Positions 1-11,712 of a DNA stretch of 64,000 bases are shown here, piece after piece; the first letter of the stretch is position 1, and each line of letters begins with the position of its first letter. This stretch comes from Ailanthus altissimus (lineage: Eukaryota > Streptophyta > Magnoliopsida > Sapindales > Simaroubaceae), in the NCBI GenBank assembly GCA_946807835.1, contig OX327702.1:17484001-17548000 (forward strand). Direction: 5' to 3'. The translations under genes and the position numbers were made by a program. The notes beneath the pieces are model-generated. The model saw only the letters and a list, made by a program, of their open reading frames with translations. It did no database searches and was not told where the DNA came from.

Positions 1-640
1 ATAATTAATTGATATTTAAATTATAATATTTAAAATTTGAGATATAATATTTTTATTAAAACAAACTATCAAAATTCAATTTTAAAATAAAATTTTACAC
101 CTACTTCGCACAACATAATCTTGTAACATTCTCTCTTGTGTTGTTGGAACCAACAAAATTCAAATTCAAAATCTTACACCTACTTTACACGATGTAGTCT
201 TGTAATCTTCTCTCTTATTGTTGAGAGGACAATTGTGGTTGATTGTATTGAAAATTTATTATAATAATTAATTGATATTTGAATTGTAATATTTGTATAA
301 AAAAATATTTCTATTAAAATTCAATTTCAAATTCAAACTCAAAATCAAAATCAAAATCAAAATCTTACAACTACTTTACATGACGTAATCTTATAATCTT
401 CTTTTCTGTTGTAATATTTGAGATTTGAAATGTAATACTTGTATTAAAAAATAACTCCCTATCAATTTCAAAATCAAAATAAAAAACTTTTACTGTTGTA
501 ATATTTGAGATTTGAAATGCAATACTTGTATTAAAAAATAACTCCCCATCAATTTTAATTTCAAAATCAAAATCAAAATCAAAATCTTATACCTACTTCG
601 CACAATATAGTATTGTAATATGCTCTACTATTGTATTTAT
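1..640. repeat. Degenerate AT-rich tandem repeat
   Basis: A composite unit recurs four to five times in diverged form. Its parts are a TTGTAATATTTGAGATTTGAAATG-like block (near 10, 275, 410 and 495), a run of CAAAAT hexamers (near 340-362, 470 and 555-580), then CTTACACCTACTTCGCACAA-like and TCTTGTAATCTTCTCTC-like blocks (near 100, 175, 365 and 590). Copy lengths differ, and the window edge cuts the array, so its full extent is unknown. No coding capacity is seen. It may be an old minisatellite or the edge of a decayed element. Confidence 0.7.
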
Positions 641-1503
641 CCGGCCATTTAATTTAATTAAAATATGACACATGATTTTTTTGTCTCAATTTAATTTCTC
701 TCCATTAATTTTATAATTAATTAATTTTAAAATAAATATGTAAATAACATTTTTAGTGAATAATTCATAAATAATGTGGTAAGAGTGGTGCTGTATAAAT
801 TTTTTTTCTCTTTTTTTATTTATTTAACTATTTTTAAAACAATAATAGACATTTTAAAATTTATCATAACAAATATATTGTAAATAGAATAATGTTATAC
901 TTTTTAAATGTTATCATAATTTTTTTAAATTAATATGTCAAGTAATTATTGGACAATGAAATGATACAACTTCTAAAATTACCAATTATACTATTTTACT
1001 ATTTAATGGTTGCTTGACACATAATTTAGATGACAAATTTAAAATATAATTTGAAAAGTATAATATTATTCTTATAAATAATATGACATTCATTATGTAA
1101 GTCATAAAGTAATGCAATAAATAACTTTGAAAATTATGAATTTACTTAATTAACAATACATTACATGTGATGATTTTCCGAGATAAAATTTTGATATATC
1201 AACATTATTGTTTCTAAAAGGGGTGTAAGATCACCACACAACCAATTGTGTGTCCTAGTGTTTTTTTTTTTTTAACAAGTCTAAATTCTTTGTATTATAT
1301 TTTAAGAAATATTAACAACTTAAAATATGTATTAAAAATTTTGAGATGTGTAATAAAAAAAAAAGAATATATACCGAAAAATTTGAAAGGTTAATATGAT
1401 ACAGTGGTTATAAAATAAAATCACCCAATTTTTTTTTAAATAAAAAAGCACATAGGGTCCGTTTTGTTTTGCAATGGAAGAAGGTAAAATAGTGAAGTTA
1501 CAA
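641..1503. other. AT-rich non-coding stretch
   Basis: No gene or recognisable element is seen. The stretch holds poly-A and poly-T runs and a short palindromic patch near 1235-1252 (CACACAACCAATTGTGTG), but no convincing terminal repeats. Confidence 0.5.
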
Positions 1504-1740
1504 TTATGAATCATCAGTTATCACATCCCCCAACGCAAGTTGTATTTCATTAATGTTTGAAACAGGCATTAGAGAAAACGAAATGCTTTTTCCAGAAGTA
1601 CTTTTCTGTCCTGGAGGAAATCTGATTCCTCTAATTGCAAAGAGTGAGCAGGAGAGCAGAGGGAATATTGAATATATATTGTAATTATATATCCCGGTTG
1701 TAGCCCATGGCAGAGAGGTAGCTGCTGCCTCAAGCAAGCT
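1504..1740 (-). other. Possible small coding remnant, unrecognised
   Basis: A reverse-strand frame of 77 codons stands out because its base composition is less AT-rich than the DNA on either side. I recognise no domain or family. It contains no signal peptide or clear membrane segment, and there is no second exon I can join to it with confidence. It could be the tail of a decayed gene, an exon whose partners lie outside the window, or chance. Confidence 0.15.
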
Positions 1741-4700
1741 CCACCGAAGCCTTACCCTTATAACTCTTAGAACACAAAGTTACAGAGTATATATAAAGTG
1801 AAATTTGTCTATCATCTAATCTGAGTGGGATACTTTTTAACTTTATGGTAAAATCCCATCAACGTACCATCTCATTCTCAATAATGCAAATAGTATGATA
1901 CGATCTCATTTTTTAACTCAAGTGAACTCATTGTTTACAAAATTATTTTAAAGTTTATATACAAAAAAAAATTTAAATTTATTTTAATATTATTTATTAT
2001 AAATTAAATATTTATTATTAATTTAAAAAATTAAGTTATTAATTAATGTTATTATTTATTTATATATATTTAAAATTTAACTAATTTTTTTTTTACTTGG
2101 AATGTGATACTTAAGTGGCCATAGAAAATTAAAATGAAAATAACGTACGGTTATTGATCATTTAATAATATTGAGCAGGATGGGTTCATAGAATTTAGTT
2201 GCCCACAACCTTGTCCTTGTGCTTAAGCTTTTTGATTTAATGTGGGATATTATTCTGTGAACACTCAAAACACAATATTATAAATTTTTCATTTGGTATA
2301 GTGGGAATCCAGATGGGAAGTATCAGAAAAAAAGAAAAGAAAAAAAAAAGTGTTGCTTTTTATAAACAGGTATCCTTAACGGTAGCAAGCCCTGTATCAA
2401 AAACGAAAGAAGCTAAGCTTATCTAATTTTTTTTTAAAAAATAAAAAATAAAATCATATCAAACTTTCTCCGCATGTAACCATATATATATATATATTAT
2501 GGTAATATTAATTTATAGAATAGTGATATATTTATATAGTTATAATATATGTTTATATCTCAATTTATGTATCATTAATTGATAATTTTTACTTATTAGA
2601 TAATTATTAATTTTTTACATACATTAAATATTACGTTAGAATATAAATTTTGTATTTAATTATATAAATATATTATTACTGTAATTTATAATATTATGAA
2701 AGACATGTTTATTTTTCAAAAGTTAATTTTAACGAAATTTTTTCAATGGTAAAAATTAATTGATGCATTTAAAAAAATTAAAAAACTAATATGCAATTCA
2801 ATATTGGCACAAATACTAAACTATTAATTTCCATTCCTTTAAAAAGAAAAAGCAATTCACAATTACCTTAAATCTTAATGAAGTGATTTACAGCATCTGT
2901 TGCGTATCGTTCTCAGAATATCAGGGATTTGGAACATTGAAAAGAGCTAATTAAATGTCCATGCACATGCTTAAAGCATCTTCTTTTATCAAGCTTTGTA
3001 AATCCTCACAATATAATTGAAGTTAGTGGAAGAAATTAATGGAAGCCCAGCTATACATGCAAATTTGCCATACTCTAATTCATTTTTATACAGCCTGTAT
3101 CTCTTTTCCAACAAGGGAGGTTCACTCCTTCAAACAAAGCGATATGCCCATATTCCAAAAACATGCGAACAAAAGTTTTTGTGGAAACAGTTAAAAAAAT
3201 GTTAAGGTATGGTTTAAATATATTCTCATAAAAATATCTCCATTTTCATATCGCAAATAATTTATTTGGAAAATCGTATGCAAAAATTCCTCTTGAAAAT
3301 TACTTTCATCCAAATGCATGTTTTGTACACTTATTGTTCAAAAACAAAGAATTGCATGTAAATACAGAAAATAGATGCAAATTTTAAATTTCAAATGAAA
3401 GCTTATATATGTTAAATATGTAATGTTATTTTTTGTGATATTAAAGCATGTATAATAACATTTAATTTAATTGATAAATTTTGTTCATATATAATTACGC
3501 ATATATTAAATAACCTATATTTATAAAGTATGTGATTTATGTATTAGGTATATGATGCTAATACAGAATGTATAGATCACAAATTTTTTTATAAATTAAA
3601 TATTGTTCACAATTATAAAGAAAATGGACATTTCATTATGTAAAACTGTAATTTTTCTACTTTTTATAGTGAATGATTTATTTTGATTATTAAAGTAGAG
3701 ATTTCGAGTAGAAAAATTAATGTATGATTCGTTGAATTAGATTAATGTAAATTTTGATATAGTTAACTAAATATCATCGATCTTAATTCATAAAATTTTA
3801 ATATGCTTGATTAACCTTAATTTTCTTAATTTTGAGTAAGTAATGAATGTACATTTATAAATTGTATTATATTGAATTATCACGGAGTGAGATTCAATTG
3901 GACGGTTAAAATCTCGATGACTTGGAGATACAATTTCATGCATCGTAGGAATATATATTTACAATATGGAATCTATATCAAATTATGTCACCTAAACTAT
4001 TTACAGTACTTGATCATTTAAATTAATGCTCGCAGTTTATTCAATAAATTGGTTATTAAATAATAAGATGTATTTGTAAAATTATATACAAATACAAACA
4101 TATTAATAAATCGTCATTAGAGCATTCAGTAACTTAAAGACAAATATATAATTAAAGAGGTATGACATTTTATAATAGCTTAACTTCAATTACAACATCA
4201 TATAGATAGCCAATTGAGTCGTTATTATTGGTCAAATGATTAATATTAATTTTAATTAAAATTTGGATTTTTTTTATTACATGAGCTAACTAGAATGCAA
4301 CTTTAAACTTTTAGTAGAATAGCTCAGGGTTAACTTAAAAAATCTAACAGGTCATAAGATGACTAAAATTTGGATCTCTAATTTGGAGCTAAAAGGCCTA
4401 TGAGCCTCTAGTCTCTTTACTAGCTCAAATTACAATTTTATCTTTTACTTAAAATGATGATTATGCAAAACATAATTATAAGTATTTTTCTTCATTTTAT
4501 TTAAATAAATCACAACTTATTTTTATATATGAGTATAGTAGTTGAAAAAAGAAAACACAATTATAATTATTTGCCTATTTTGATTTAAATAAATTATGAC
4601 ATAATTTTTATTTTTCTATAAAAGTAAAATGGTTTAAAAGGAAGCATATAATTAGAATAATCAACGAAAATTAAGTGCCCACGCACTTGAAAGATAAAGT

Positions 4701-6035
4701 TTTGAGAATAATAAAAAAGACTAGAGTCAAAGAAAATTCTCTTTAAAACAAAGAAAGAGAAGTTAAAAGTTAAAAAAAATTTTCTATGTCAAAATATTCT
4801 AAGATAATTTTTTTTATTTTTTATTTATTTAATTTACATATAATATAATCAATATCATCATCTTATCCTTCTAACAAAATATATGTGTGTGTATGTTAAT
4901 TATTAAAGCATATAATATTGAGGAACAGTCTCTAATTATAAGAATGATCCACAATTCTAAAAAAATTATAAGAATGATCCTATGATATAAAGTTAACTTG
5001 AGTCTTTTAAAATAAATGATTAAGTTTTGATGTACATTAATTGATTTATATAATGTAGTGTTTTGATAATTTTTTTAATTTTAATATTAATATATTTTAT
5101 TAATAATATTATATTTATTGATAATGTTTTTTAAAAAGTAAGCATGTAATTACGTTAGGGGTGCAAGGAGAGGCATAGTAATTTTAGAGACAACACCAAA
5201 GTAGCGTAGGTCAATGAAAGAGGTGAAGTGTTGCTCAGGGTTAAATTCATTTTCGTAAGAAGAATCTTGAGGTAAAGGTGGGGGGAAAAAATGAATGGAT
5301 CATAGAGAATTGATGAAAGTTGACCTTTAATGGAAATGACAAAAGGGTTGGGGAACTTTAATTGTTATTTCACGTGTGAATGTTACATACGTTAGTGATC
5401 ATATGCTTACGCCTATGTCTATTTGTATTTGTATGTGAATGTGTGTGTGAACTACTTTGCCATCTCTTCCATGCTTTGGGCCCATCCCTTTTTGTCCTCC
5501 TCTTCACTATTTCCTTTCCATCCAATTATTTTTTATTTTCTTTTTTCTTTTCCTTTCATATTTTTTTATGTCTACTATCCATGTGCTTTCTTTTGGGATA
5601 ATAATATTCATTTCCCTAATTATTTTATATTTTCTCAAATAAAGACATAGTTGTCTATTTATATGAAATAGGTCCCTATCTTCCATTGAAATTACTGAAA
5701 TAACATTTAGGGTTAAGTTATTGCTCTTAAAGCTCGGAATTCAATATTGTAAGGGTAATTTGGTCATTTCGGAAGAAGGACCTATTTAATACAGAAAAAT
5801 TAGCTATGCCTCTGCTTGAGAGTATATTAAAAATCAGGGAGCCGGATGTTATTATCCCAATTGCTTTTATTATAAATTAGTTTTACGATTGGGAGTATTT
5901 GTTCTTTTTGTCAAAGCATCGCGCGCAACCAATTTTTGATTGTACGGACAATGAGAGGAGATGGCCACTCTGGCTGAGGCCATGCAGTAATTAATCTGTC
6001 TAAAGTGGGTGCTTTTGGTTTTTTGGCTCAGCTGG
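1741..6035. other. Intergenic DNA, no gene seen
   Basis: The DNA is mostly very AT-rich and has no frame longer than about 75 codons with coding character. Local details are a TA microsatellite near 2484-2500, a 17-base direct repeat (AATTATAAGAATGATCC) near 4937 and 4967, and a CACGTG core (G-box type) at 5371-5376. After 5160 the sequence becomes less AT-rich and pyrimidine-rich (5490-5600), which could be a promoter or leader of an unseen gene. I cannot support a transcript. Confidence 0.5.
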
Positions 6036-6061
6036 GTGCCCGTGCCCGTGCCCGTGCCCGT
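6036..6061. repeat. GTGCCC hexamer minisatellite
   Basis: Four perfect tandem copies of GTGCCC followed by GT lie in otherwise ordinary, less AT-rich DNA. No frame through it is open for a meaningful length. Confidence 0.9.
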
Positions 6062-7105
6062 TTCACAACCAAAAATTAAAAAAATATCGTCTTCCTTTTA
6101 CTACATATGTAATACATTACAAGGCATGCAAGAAAATTTCAGTCGTGAGTCATGACGTCCACTGATTACTTTTCCAGCACTCTTTCATTCCTTGCAATAT
6201 AAAAGTTCCATGTTGCATCATATGTTGCTGGAGCATATAGACATGCCCATTAGTTTTTTTAAAGAAAAATATTGATATTTGGGTGGGATGGCGAATGAAA
6301 CAAGCACAGATTAGTGTATGGTGATGTATCTTGATTCAAGGGCAGAGTGTACCCATTAGCTTAGCCTACGATTATTAAGCTCAAAAACTTAAAAATGTAA
6401 TCAAGATCATAAAACAAGAGGGTTGCTCAAGGTTGAATTATAAAACCTCCTCCCGTATGAATGACTCTTGTATTGCATTGGTTCATATATATTGGTCTTA
6501 ATCACTATTATTTTGCTTTTGTGGCACGTATTTTATGGTTTTAAGTTCAAATTGTGAATTGAATTTCATTTATATGATGATATGAAAACATTTCGTTTTT
6601 TACACCCATGCCATGAGTCATGACCCAACTTTTTTTAGATGATGCAAAGAGAAACAAGGAAAGAAATCAATATCGAAAATGAAAATAATTAGCATATAGC
6701 TAGGCTATAGCAAGAAGCCAACAAGGTTACCAATTTACCAGCCATGGAAAAACCAAGGCAAAATCATGACATGATCTAGAAACAAGCCCTGGCCCCCGGC
6801 ATATGCTAGACATGTGATATGCTACCAACAATTGGTTGGTAAAGATCAATCGATCATAGATCGTGTAAACATTATAAAGAGAGAAAAAAAAATGGATTTC
6901 TGACAAAACAATGAAAACTTGCCCGAGAAAACGATGTTTGATAATAGCCAAAAGAAGACCCATCTATTGCGAGAGACATTAACTTATAATGTTGTGATGT
7001 TATGTAAATTTGCCATCCAAATGCAACTTGAGGTCACTTTGTATGTACCTAGCTCTATATAATTATCTTCGTGCAGAAAAATAAAATAAGAGAGACTATC
7101 AATAT
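6062..7105. other. Intergenic DNA, no gene seen
   Basis: There is no supported coding region. A TGAGTCATGACGTC stretch near 6147-6160 resembles bZIP binding sites, and a TATAAAA lies near 6199, but no gene follows. Reverse-strand frames here have transposon-free, non-conserved content and are probably chance. Confidence 0.45.

Positions 7106-7140
<35 letters not shown>
7106..7140. repeat. (CA)n(TA)n compound microsatellite
   Basis: Twelve CA dinucleotides run directly into six AT dinucleotides. A reverse-strand frame that crosses it reads as cysteine/valine alternation and is not a gene. Confidence 0.95.
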
Positions 7141-7638
7141 GACAAAAATTTAAGGGTCATAAAATAAATATTGGCAAAAAATTTCATTTTAATATGTGAC
7201 GTTTTTTCTAAGAACAAGTTGGAGGGTAACTGAAATTAGCACAAAGATAAATATATCTACACTCACCCCTAAATTATTGAGTGAAAGTTTGATCCATGAT
7301 ATGTTTAACTAGCCACTCTAAATAAAGTTTTGAGTGAAATTCAGAGCAACGAGTCATTTTCTTTTGTTGTCCAAGAATAATTATTATTATTGTTGATAAT
7401 TTTGACATCTATGAAATATCAAACCATGTCTGGCACGTAGCGGTACTTGCCAGTGATGGCAGCGAAGATGGCAGTTTGTAGCGGCAACGTGCAGGGTGAA
7501 CCAAAGCAACTGGGGCTCAGAACAGGCAGGCAACACAAAAGTGGTAAAGAGACTGAGCTGACTGTGAGACTGAGAGAGTCCCAGTGACTGGGCAAGTGCG
7601 AAGAGAAGGCGATTGCACACTTTGTAAACTTTTTTAGT

Positions 7639-7690
7639 GGTGCAAAATGGCAACATTTTGGGACCCTCTAAAAAGGAGTCATTTTGCACC
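7639..7690. repeat. Short perfect inverted repeat
   Basis: The 11-mer GGTGCAAAATG (7639-7649) recurs as its exact reverse complement CATTTTGCACC (7680-7690), separated by 30 bases. This predicts a hairpin. It could be part of a decayed foldback element, but no target duplication was found. Confidence 0.6.
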
Positions 7691-8494
7691 ATTTCTTTTA
7701 TTAATATTATCATGTTTTTTCTTTTGATTTGGGACCCTTTCAGAACTGAGGGAATCGATCGAGTCCTCTTATTTAGACTCGACCGTCCTTAAAATAATAC
7801 CCAGGACTGAACGGACCTGAAATATTTTGGATCCGTTCCTTCGGGTCGATCTAAATTTTTTGCCCACGCCTACCTCTAGAAGCATATAATTATATGATAA
7901 AGTTGATTCCGGCATAAACTTTAAAATTCCCAATAATGAAAATGCTAAACAACCTTATGCTGATGAATTTGCAGATACTTTGCACCAAATAATATATATT
8001 TACTAAGATCGAGTCATTTGTTAATGTGAACTTTTTTTTCCAATTGAAATTATATACAACTCTATAATTCAATACATTATTCCTGTAAAGATATATGATA
8101 TTATATAACCTTAAATTTTATATTTTTAACATGCAAATCATTTCCAGTGAAAGATTGTTAATTAATATTAAAATTATTGAATTCAGATTACCTTTAAAGG
8201 AAATAGCCACTTTTTAAATATTATAAATTTTTATAAGAAAAAATTATTTGACAAATCTTTATTAGTCAAGAAGACAATGAATGAATAAAAATATTCTTGT
8301 GAATAATATAACTAAAAAAATATTTGTAATTTGAGTTATAACATCAACAAAAAAATATTATTATTGTCTAAATATATTTAAAAAATACTCTATAGATTAA
8401 GAACAAATAATTTTGTGTATTAATATACAAAAAAAGTATGAAAATAATAAAATTGGGAACAAAAATAATAGACAAAGTTAGAATTCCTTACATT
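7691..8494. other. Intergenic DNA with a degenerate foldback-element end
   Basis: No gene is seen. The sequence at about 7855-7875 (TTTTTTGCCCACGCCTACC) resembles the terminal motif of the CCGAACC-rich foldback element at 62495-62979, and GGGTCGATC/GGATCCG blocks precede it, so this may be one end of an old related copy. The remainder is AT-rich. Confidence 0.35.
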
Positions 8495-8935
8495 TTACGC
8501 GAGGTGTAGGGAGGGGCTTTGCACTAAATCTTGTGCGCGGGGCATTGCGCTAGTTGAGGCTTTGTGCCACTCCCAATGTACGGGGTTTGGCGCGAGGCCC
8601 CAACTTGTATAACACCATTCACGCAAGGCACGGGGAGGAGCCTCACGCCACGCCACGCTTCATGCGCGAGGAGTGAGGCGAGTTGGGACCTCGTGCCATG
8701 CCTCTTACTCGGGACGTTGGGCTAGTTGGGGCCTTGTGCCACACCCCGCGTGCAAGGTGTGGCGCGAGGCCCTAACTTGCACAATGCCCTGTATGCAAGG
8801 TGCGGGGAGGGGCCTTGCACCACACCTCTTGCACGGAGACCCAACTTGCACAACACTTTGAGGGCGAGGTGTTGCGGGAGTTGATCGTGAGAAGACCGCG
8901 AGGATGGCGCGAGACTCTGTTGATTTCAGCCTTCT
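8495..8935. repeat. GC-rich island of degenerate repeats
   Basis: This is a sharp GC-rich block in AT-rich surroundings. Related phrases recur in diverged form: GCGAGG/GCAAGG + TGYRGGGAGGGGCYTTGCRCCA near 8500, 8612 and 8780, and GAGGCCCCAACTTG + YACAA near 8597, 8770 and 8840. Spacing is irregular, so it is an imperfect higher-order repeat. No frame has recognisable protein content; the 62-codon forward frame at 8673-8861 is a by-product. Its style resembles the G/C 'word' repeats in LTR tails elsewhere in the window. Confidence 0.75.
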
Positions 8936-11352
8936 TCTCTAATTATTTTTTGCTGAATTTTACTTTTTTTTTCTCATAATTTTTTAGTTATTTTTAGTCA
9001 AATTTACTAATTTTTAACTTATTTTATTCTAAATTACCAATTTTAACTAATTTTAAAGTATGCTTGAAATTAAAATTTTAAATAACTTTTGAGAGAGAAA
9101 TGTAAAAATGTTTCAAAAGTAAAATAGTATAAAAATCAGGTATATGACTAATAAAATTTATAAATTTATTTTGTAGTTAAATTAATTTTTTATTTTAAAA
9201 AAATAATTATTTTTGAACATTTTTCACCTTTAAACCACACAAGTAGAAGGAATTTTTTTTATTAAAAAAATTAGAAAAGAGTCCTTAATATAATAACTTG
9301 ATTAAGAAATGAATCTCTCTTTTTCAAACAGTAGAAATGACATAGAAGTAATAAGCCAATTAAGTCAAATACAAAGGCTACGAAAAGACATAAAACAAGT
9401 TAGTTTCAATGCAATGTTTGATTAAATCGAGAGGAGAGGGGGCCATCCATGGAATGGAAATGAGCTAGCAAAAGTTGAAAAGATTGGCTCGCACAGAAGG
9501 AGTTGAAAACGTTTTCAATACTCACTGTTTTGGGAAAAGAGAGGTGAAGCGAAGGTGCATGTGACATTGAATTATTGATTCATAGCATTACCATTATATG
9601 TCAAAATCCTAGAGTGAAAGCAAAGTGTTGTTGTGTTGTCCACTCAAATTTAAACTTCTTTGGACCCATTCCTTCCCCCTTCAGAAACCAACTTTGTACC
9701 TAACCAATTTGTATTGCTTTTGCTTTCTTGTTCGATCCCTTGATCCATCAATTCTTTTTTCTTTTTAGGTTGCAGTCCGAAGAAATTGTTTTTGATGTGT
9801 CATAATTTACCTTACCCTAGTTGCCCTCCAAAGAGGTAGGCTAACGCTATAACTTGTGTCAGCAGAGATGTGTGTGTGAAACTGGTGAATTGAAAAGGAA
9901 GGTATTATTATGTTATCACTTGGTATGATAGTTCTAAGTGGTTGGAGTTTTGAGCGTACGTTTTCTGTATTGTGGTTCAATTTTTAGTTGGACATTATCT
10001 TGTTAATAATTAATAATTGTGGGAGATTACCTCTCTCTTGTTGAAAGTAGAGTTTCATGCAAGTCTTACATCAAGCTTCCGACACACTTATTATAATTGT
10101 ACCGGATGCTTTTAAGCCTCAAATGAAGAATCAAAAGAAAGAAAAAAAAAACAAACAAACTAAAGAAATTAGAGTGGATGGGTTGTTTATTTTCGTGATA
10201 TTTTCTGTTATTTTTTCTTTTAAACAACCGAAGCTTCAAGAAAAAAGTTTAAGTTATATATTAACATTTGAGTCATCATACTTTGGACTTAGGAGCACGT
10301 GGTGTTGTGGTTGGGCTGTGCACTTTTTGGGCCTAGTTCTATATCTACTAATCCACTCTCAAAAGACAAGACACAGAGGGTTGAAACTATTGGGCTTTAA
10401 TGAGTTTTGACTATGTTCATGATAAATTTACCCTTCTCAACAAAAATACAAGGAGTGTGTGTGGTCACTGATCACAGTGAGTTGGCAGTACTGGTCAATT
10501 TCATATTCATTATTCAGATGGTGGGAAAAGCTGTAAATTAGCTTTGCCATTGCAAAAAAGATGAATTCAGTAGACTCACATTAATTAAGGTTAGGACTCA
10601 TGACTCAGGCGGATATGAAGCCATCAGAAAACTGTCAGTTTGTCACTGAAATCCTTTTTTGTTTTGAGCTTTGATTTCGAAGAAGAAATTCAAATCCAAC
10701 ACGTACAGAATTCAATTTCAAACACCCGCTATTACAGAGATGGCCGTGAACAGAATTTAGTATTGACAGTGAGTGAGAGAGTCGGTCCAAGAAGCAGCTG
10801 GACTTGGAGGTTTGGACAATGCACTTTTTGCTTTTGTTAATAAGTGGATTAATCTTGGCATGCAGCTAATAATATGAGAAATGTAAAGGGTGGTAGAATT
10901 AATTATATAGTGTTGGAAGGACAGGAGGCAAGACAGAATGAGAATGTGGGACGTTTATGAAATCATCTGCTTTTGCCTTTGCTTCTGCATGCAGCATGCT
11001 GTTGCTGCACATAATTATAATGATTAGTGTTGGGAAATGGGAATGGGAGAGGCCACTCAAACTCAACAGTGAATAGACACTACTTTCACAATCCTTATTT
11101 ACAATTACTATATGTAAAATAAATATATTATATCACCAGTCATGACTCATCACTTTTAGTTCCCAGTTTTTGTTTTTCTCCTATATTCACTTTTCACAAG
11201 CTTTATCTTTATCACAATTATTCCTGTGACATGTACTTGGATACATCCCACAAATCCATCATTTCTTTGGGTATTTATGTTTTATTTGAATTTATTATCA
11301 TACATTACGTAACTTATTAACAATACTATGAATTTTTTTAACGGCTGTTAAT
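8936..11352. other. Gene-flank-like intergenic DNA, no gene proven
   Basis: From about 9400 to 11100 the composition is less AT-rich than the rest of the window and lacks transposon signatures, as is common near genes. Short frames at 10057-10410 and 10640-10840 have no recognisable domain. A GCATGCAGCATGC near 10988-11000 is self-complementary in part. No tRNA, and no miRNA precursor that I could match, was seen. Confidence 0.4.
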
Positions 11353-11587
11353 TGTTAAAGTTAGTCATATTATTAAAGATTTTATATCTAGTCAATGTCA
11401 AATTAAAATATTTTTTATTATGTTAATTTTTGTATTATAGTCATAATTTTTATATATTATCTTTTTTATTTTTAGAGATTTAATACTTACATAATGGTTA
11501 CATTTTATAATTATCATTCATAGTAAAAATATAAAGACTCTAATTCTCTAATATAATTTAAGAAATTAAGTTTTAATTTATCTAATA
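11353..11587 (+). mobile_element. Short copia/TRIM-like LTR, 5' copy
   Basis: It begins TGTTAAAGTTAGTCATATTA and ends TCTAATA directly before a primer-binding site. A 238-bp relative at 24641-24878 starts with almost the same sequence (TGTTAAAGTTAGTTATATTA) and ends GATCTAATA. The flanking pentamers are TTAAT (11348-11352) and TTGAT (24879-24883), a near match to a 5-bp target duplication. I infer that the pair bounded one element, later split by nested insertions. Once those are removed the internal part would be only about 250 bp, which resembles a terminal-repeat retrotransposon in miniature. Confidence 0.75.
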
Positions 11588-11600
11588 TGGTATTAGAGCA
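11588..11600 (+). promoter_or_regulatory. Primer-binding site (initiator tRNA-Met type)
   Basis: TGGTATTAGAGCA abuts the LTR end and differs by one base from the TGGTATCAGAGC start typical of plant copia elements primed by initiator tRNA-Met. It fixes the LTR end and the plus orientation of the element. Confidence 0.8.
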
Positions 11601-11712
11601 GATAAGTTACATATCAAACTAATTTCAGAAGTCACAAATTAAGTTGTTATAAAGCTTAGATTAATTTTTTAGGCTCTATTTTTTTTCTCTTACAGTTGAT
11701 TAAGACTACTGT

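Noticed and set aside
5380..5650. Overlapping Phe/Leu/Ser-rich forward frames
   Set aside because: They are translations of a pyrimidine-rich tract open in several frames at once, which signals composition rather than coding.
7387..7713. 108-codon reverse-strand frame
   Set aside because: No recognisable domain, low-complexity Gln/Ser/Leu content, and it overlaps the inverted repeat at 7639-7690. Probably chance.
8673..8861. 62-codon frame in the GC island
   Set aside because: Its Cys/Pro/His-rich product follows from the repeat phrase, and there is no support for coding.
10057..10410. 117-codon forward frame in the gene-flank-like region
   Set aside because: No domain, a Lys-rich run from an A-tract, and no splice or promoter context I can defend.
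10740..11010. Possible miRNA precursor
   Set aside because: A TTGACAGTGAGTGAGAGAG string recalls miR156, but the mature sequence does not match and no complementary arm is present.
11588..11600. tRNA-like sequence
   Set aside because: It matches only the 3' complement used as a primer-binding site. No tRNA cloverleaf or intact T-loop box was found anywhere in the window.
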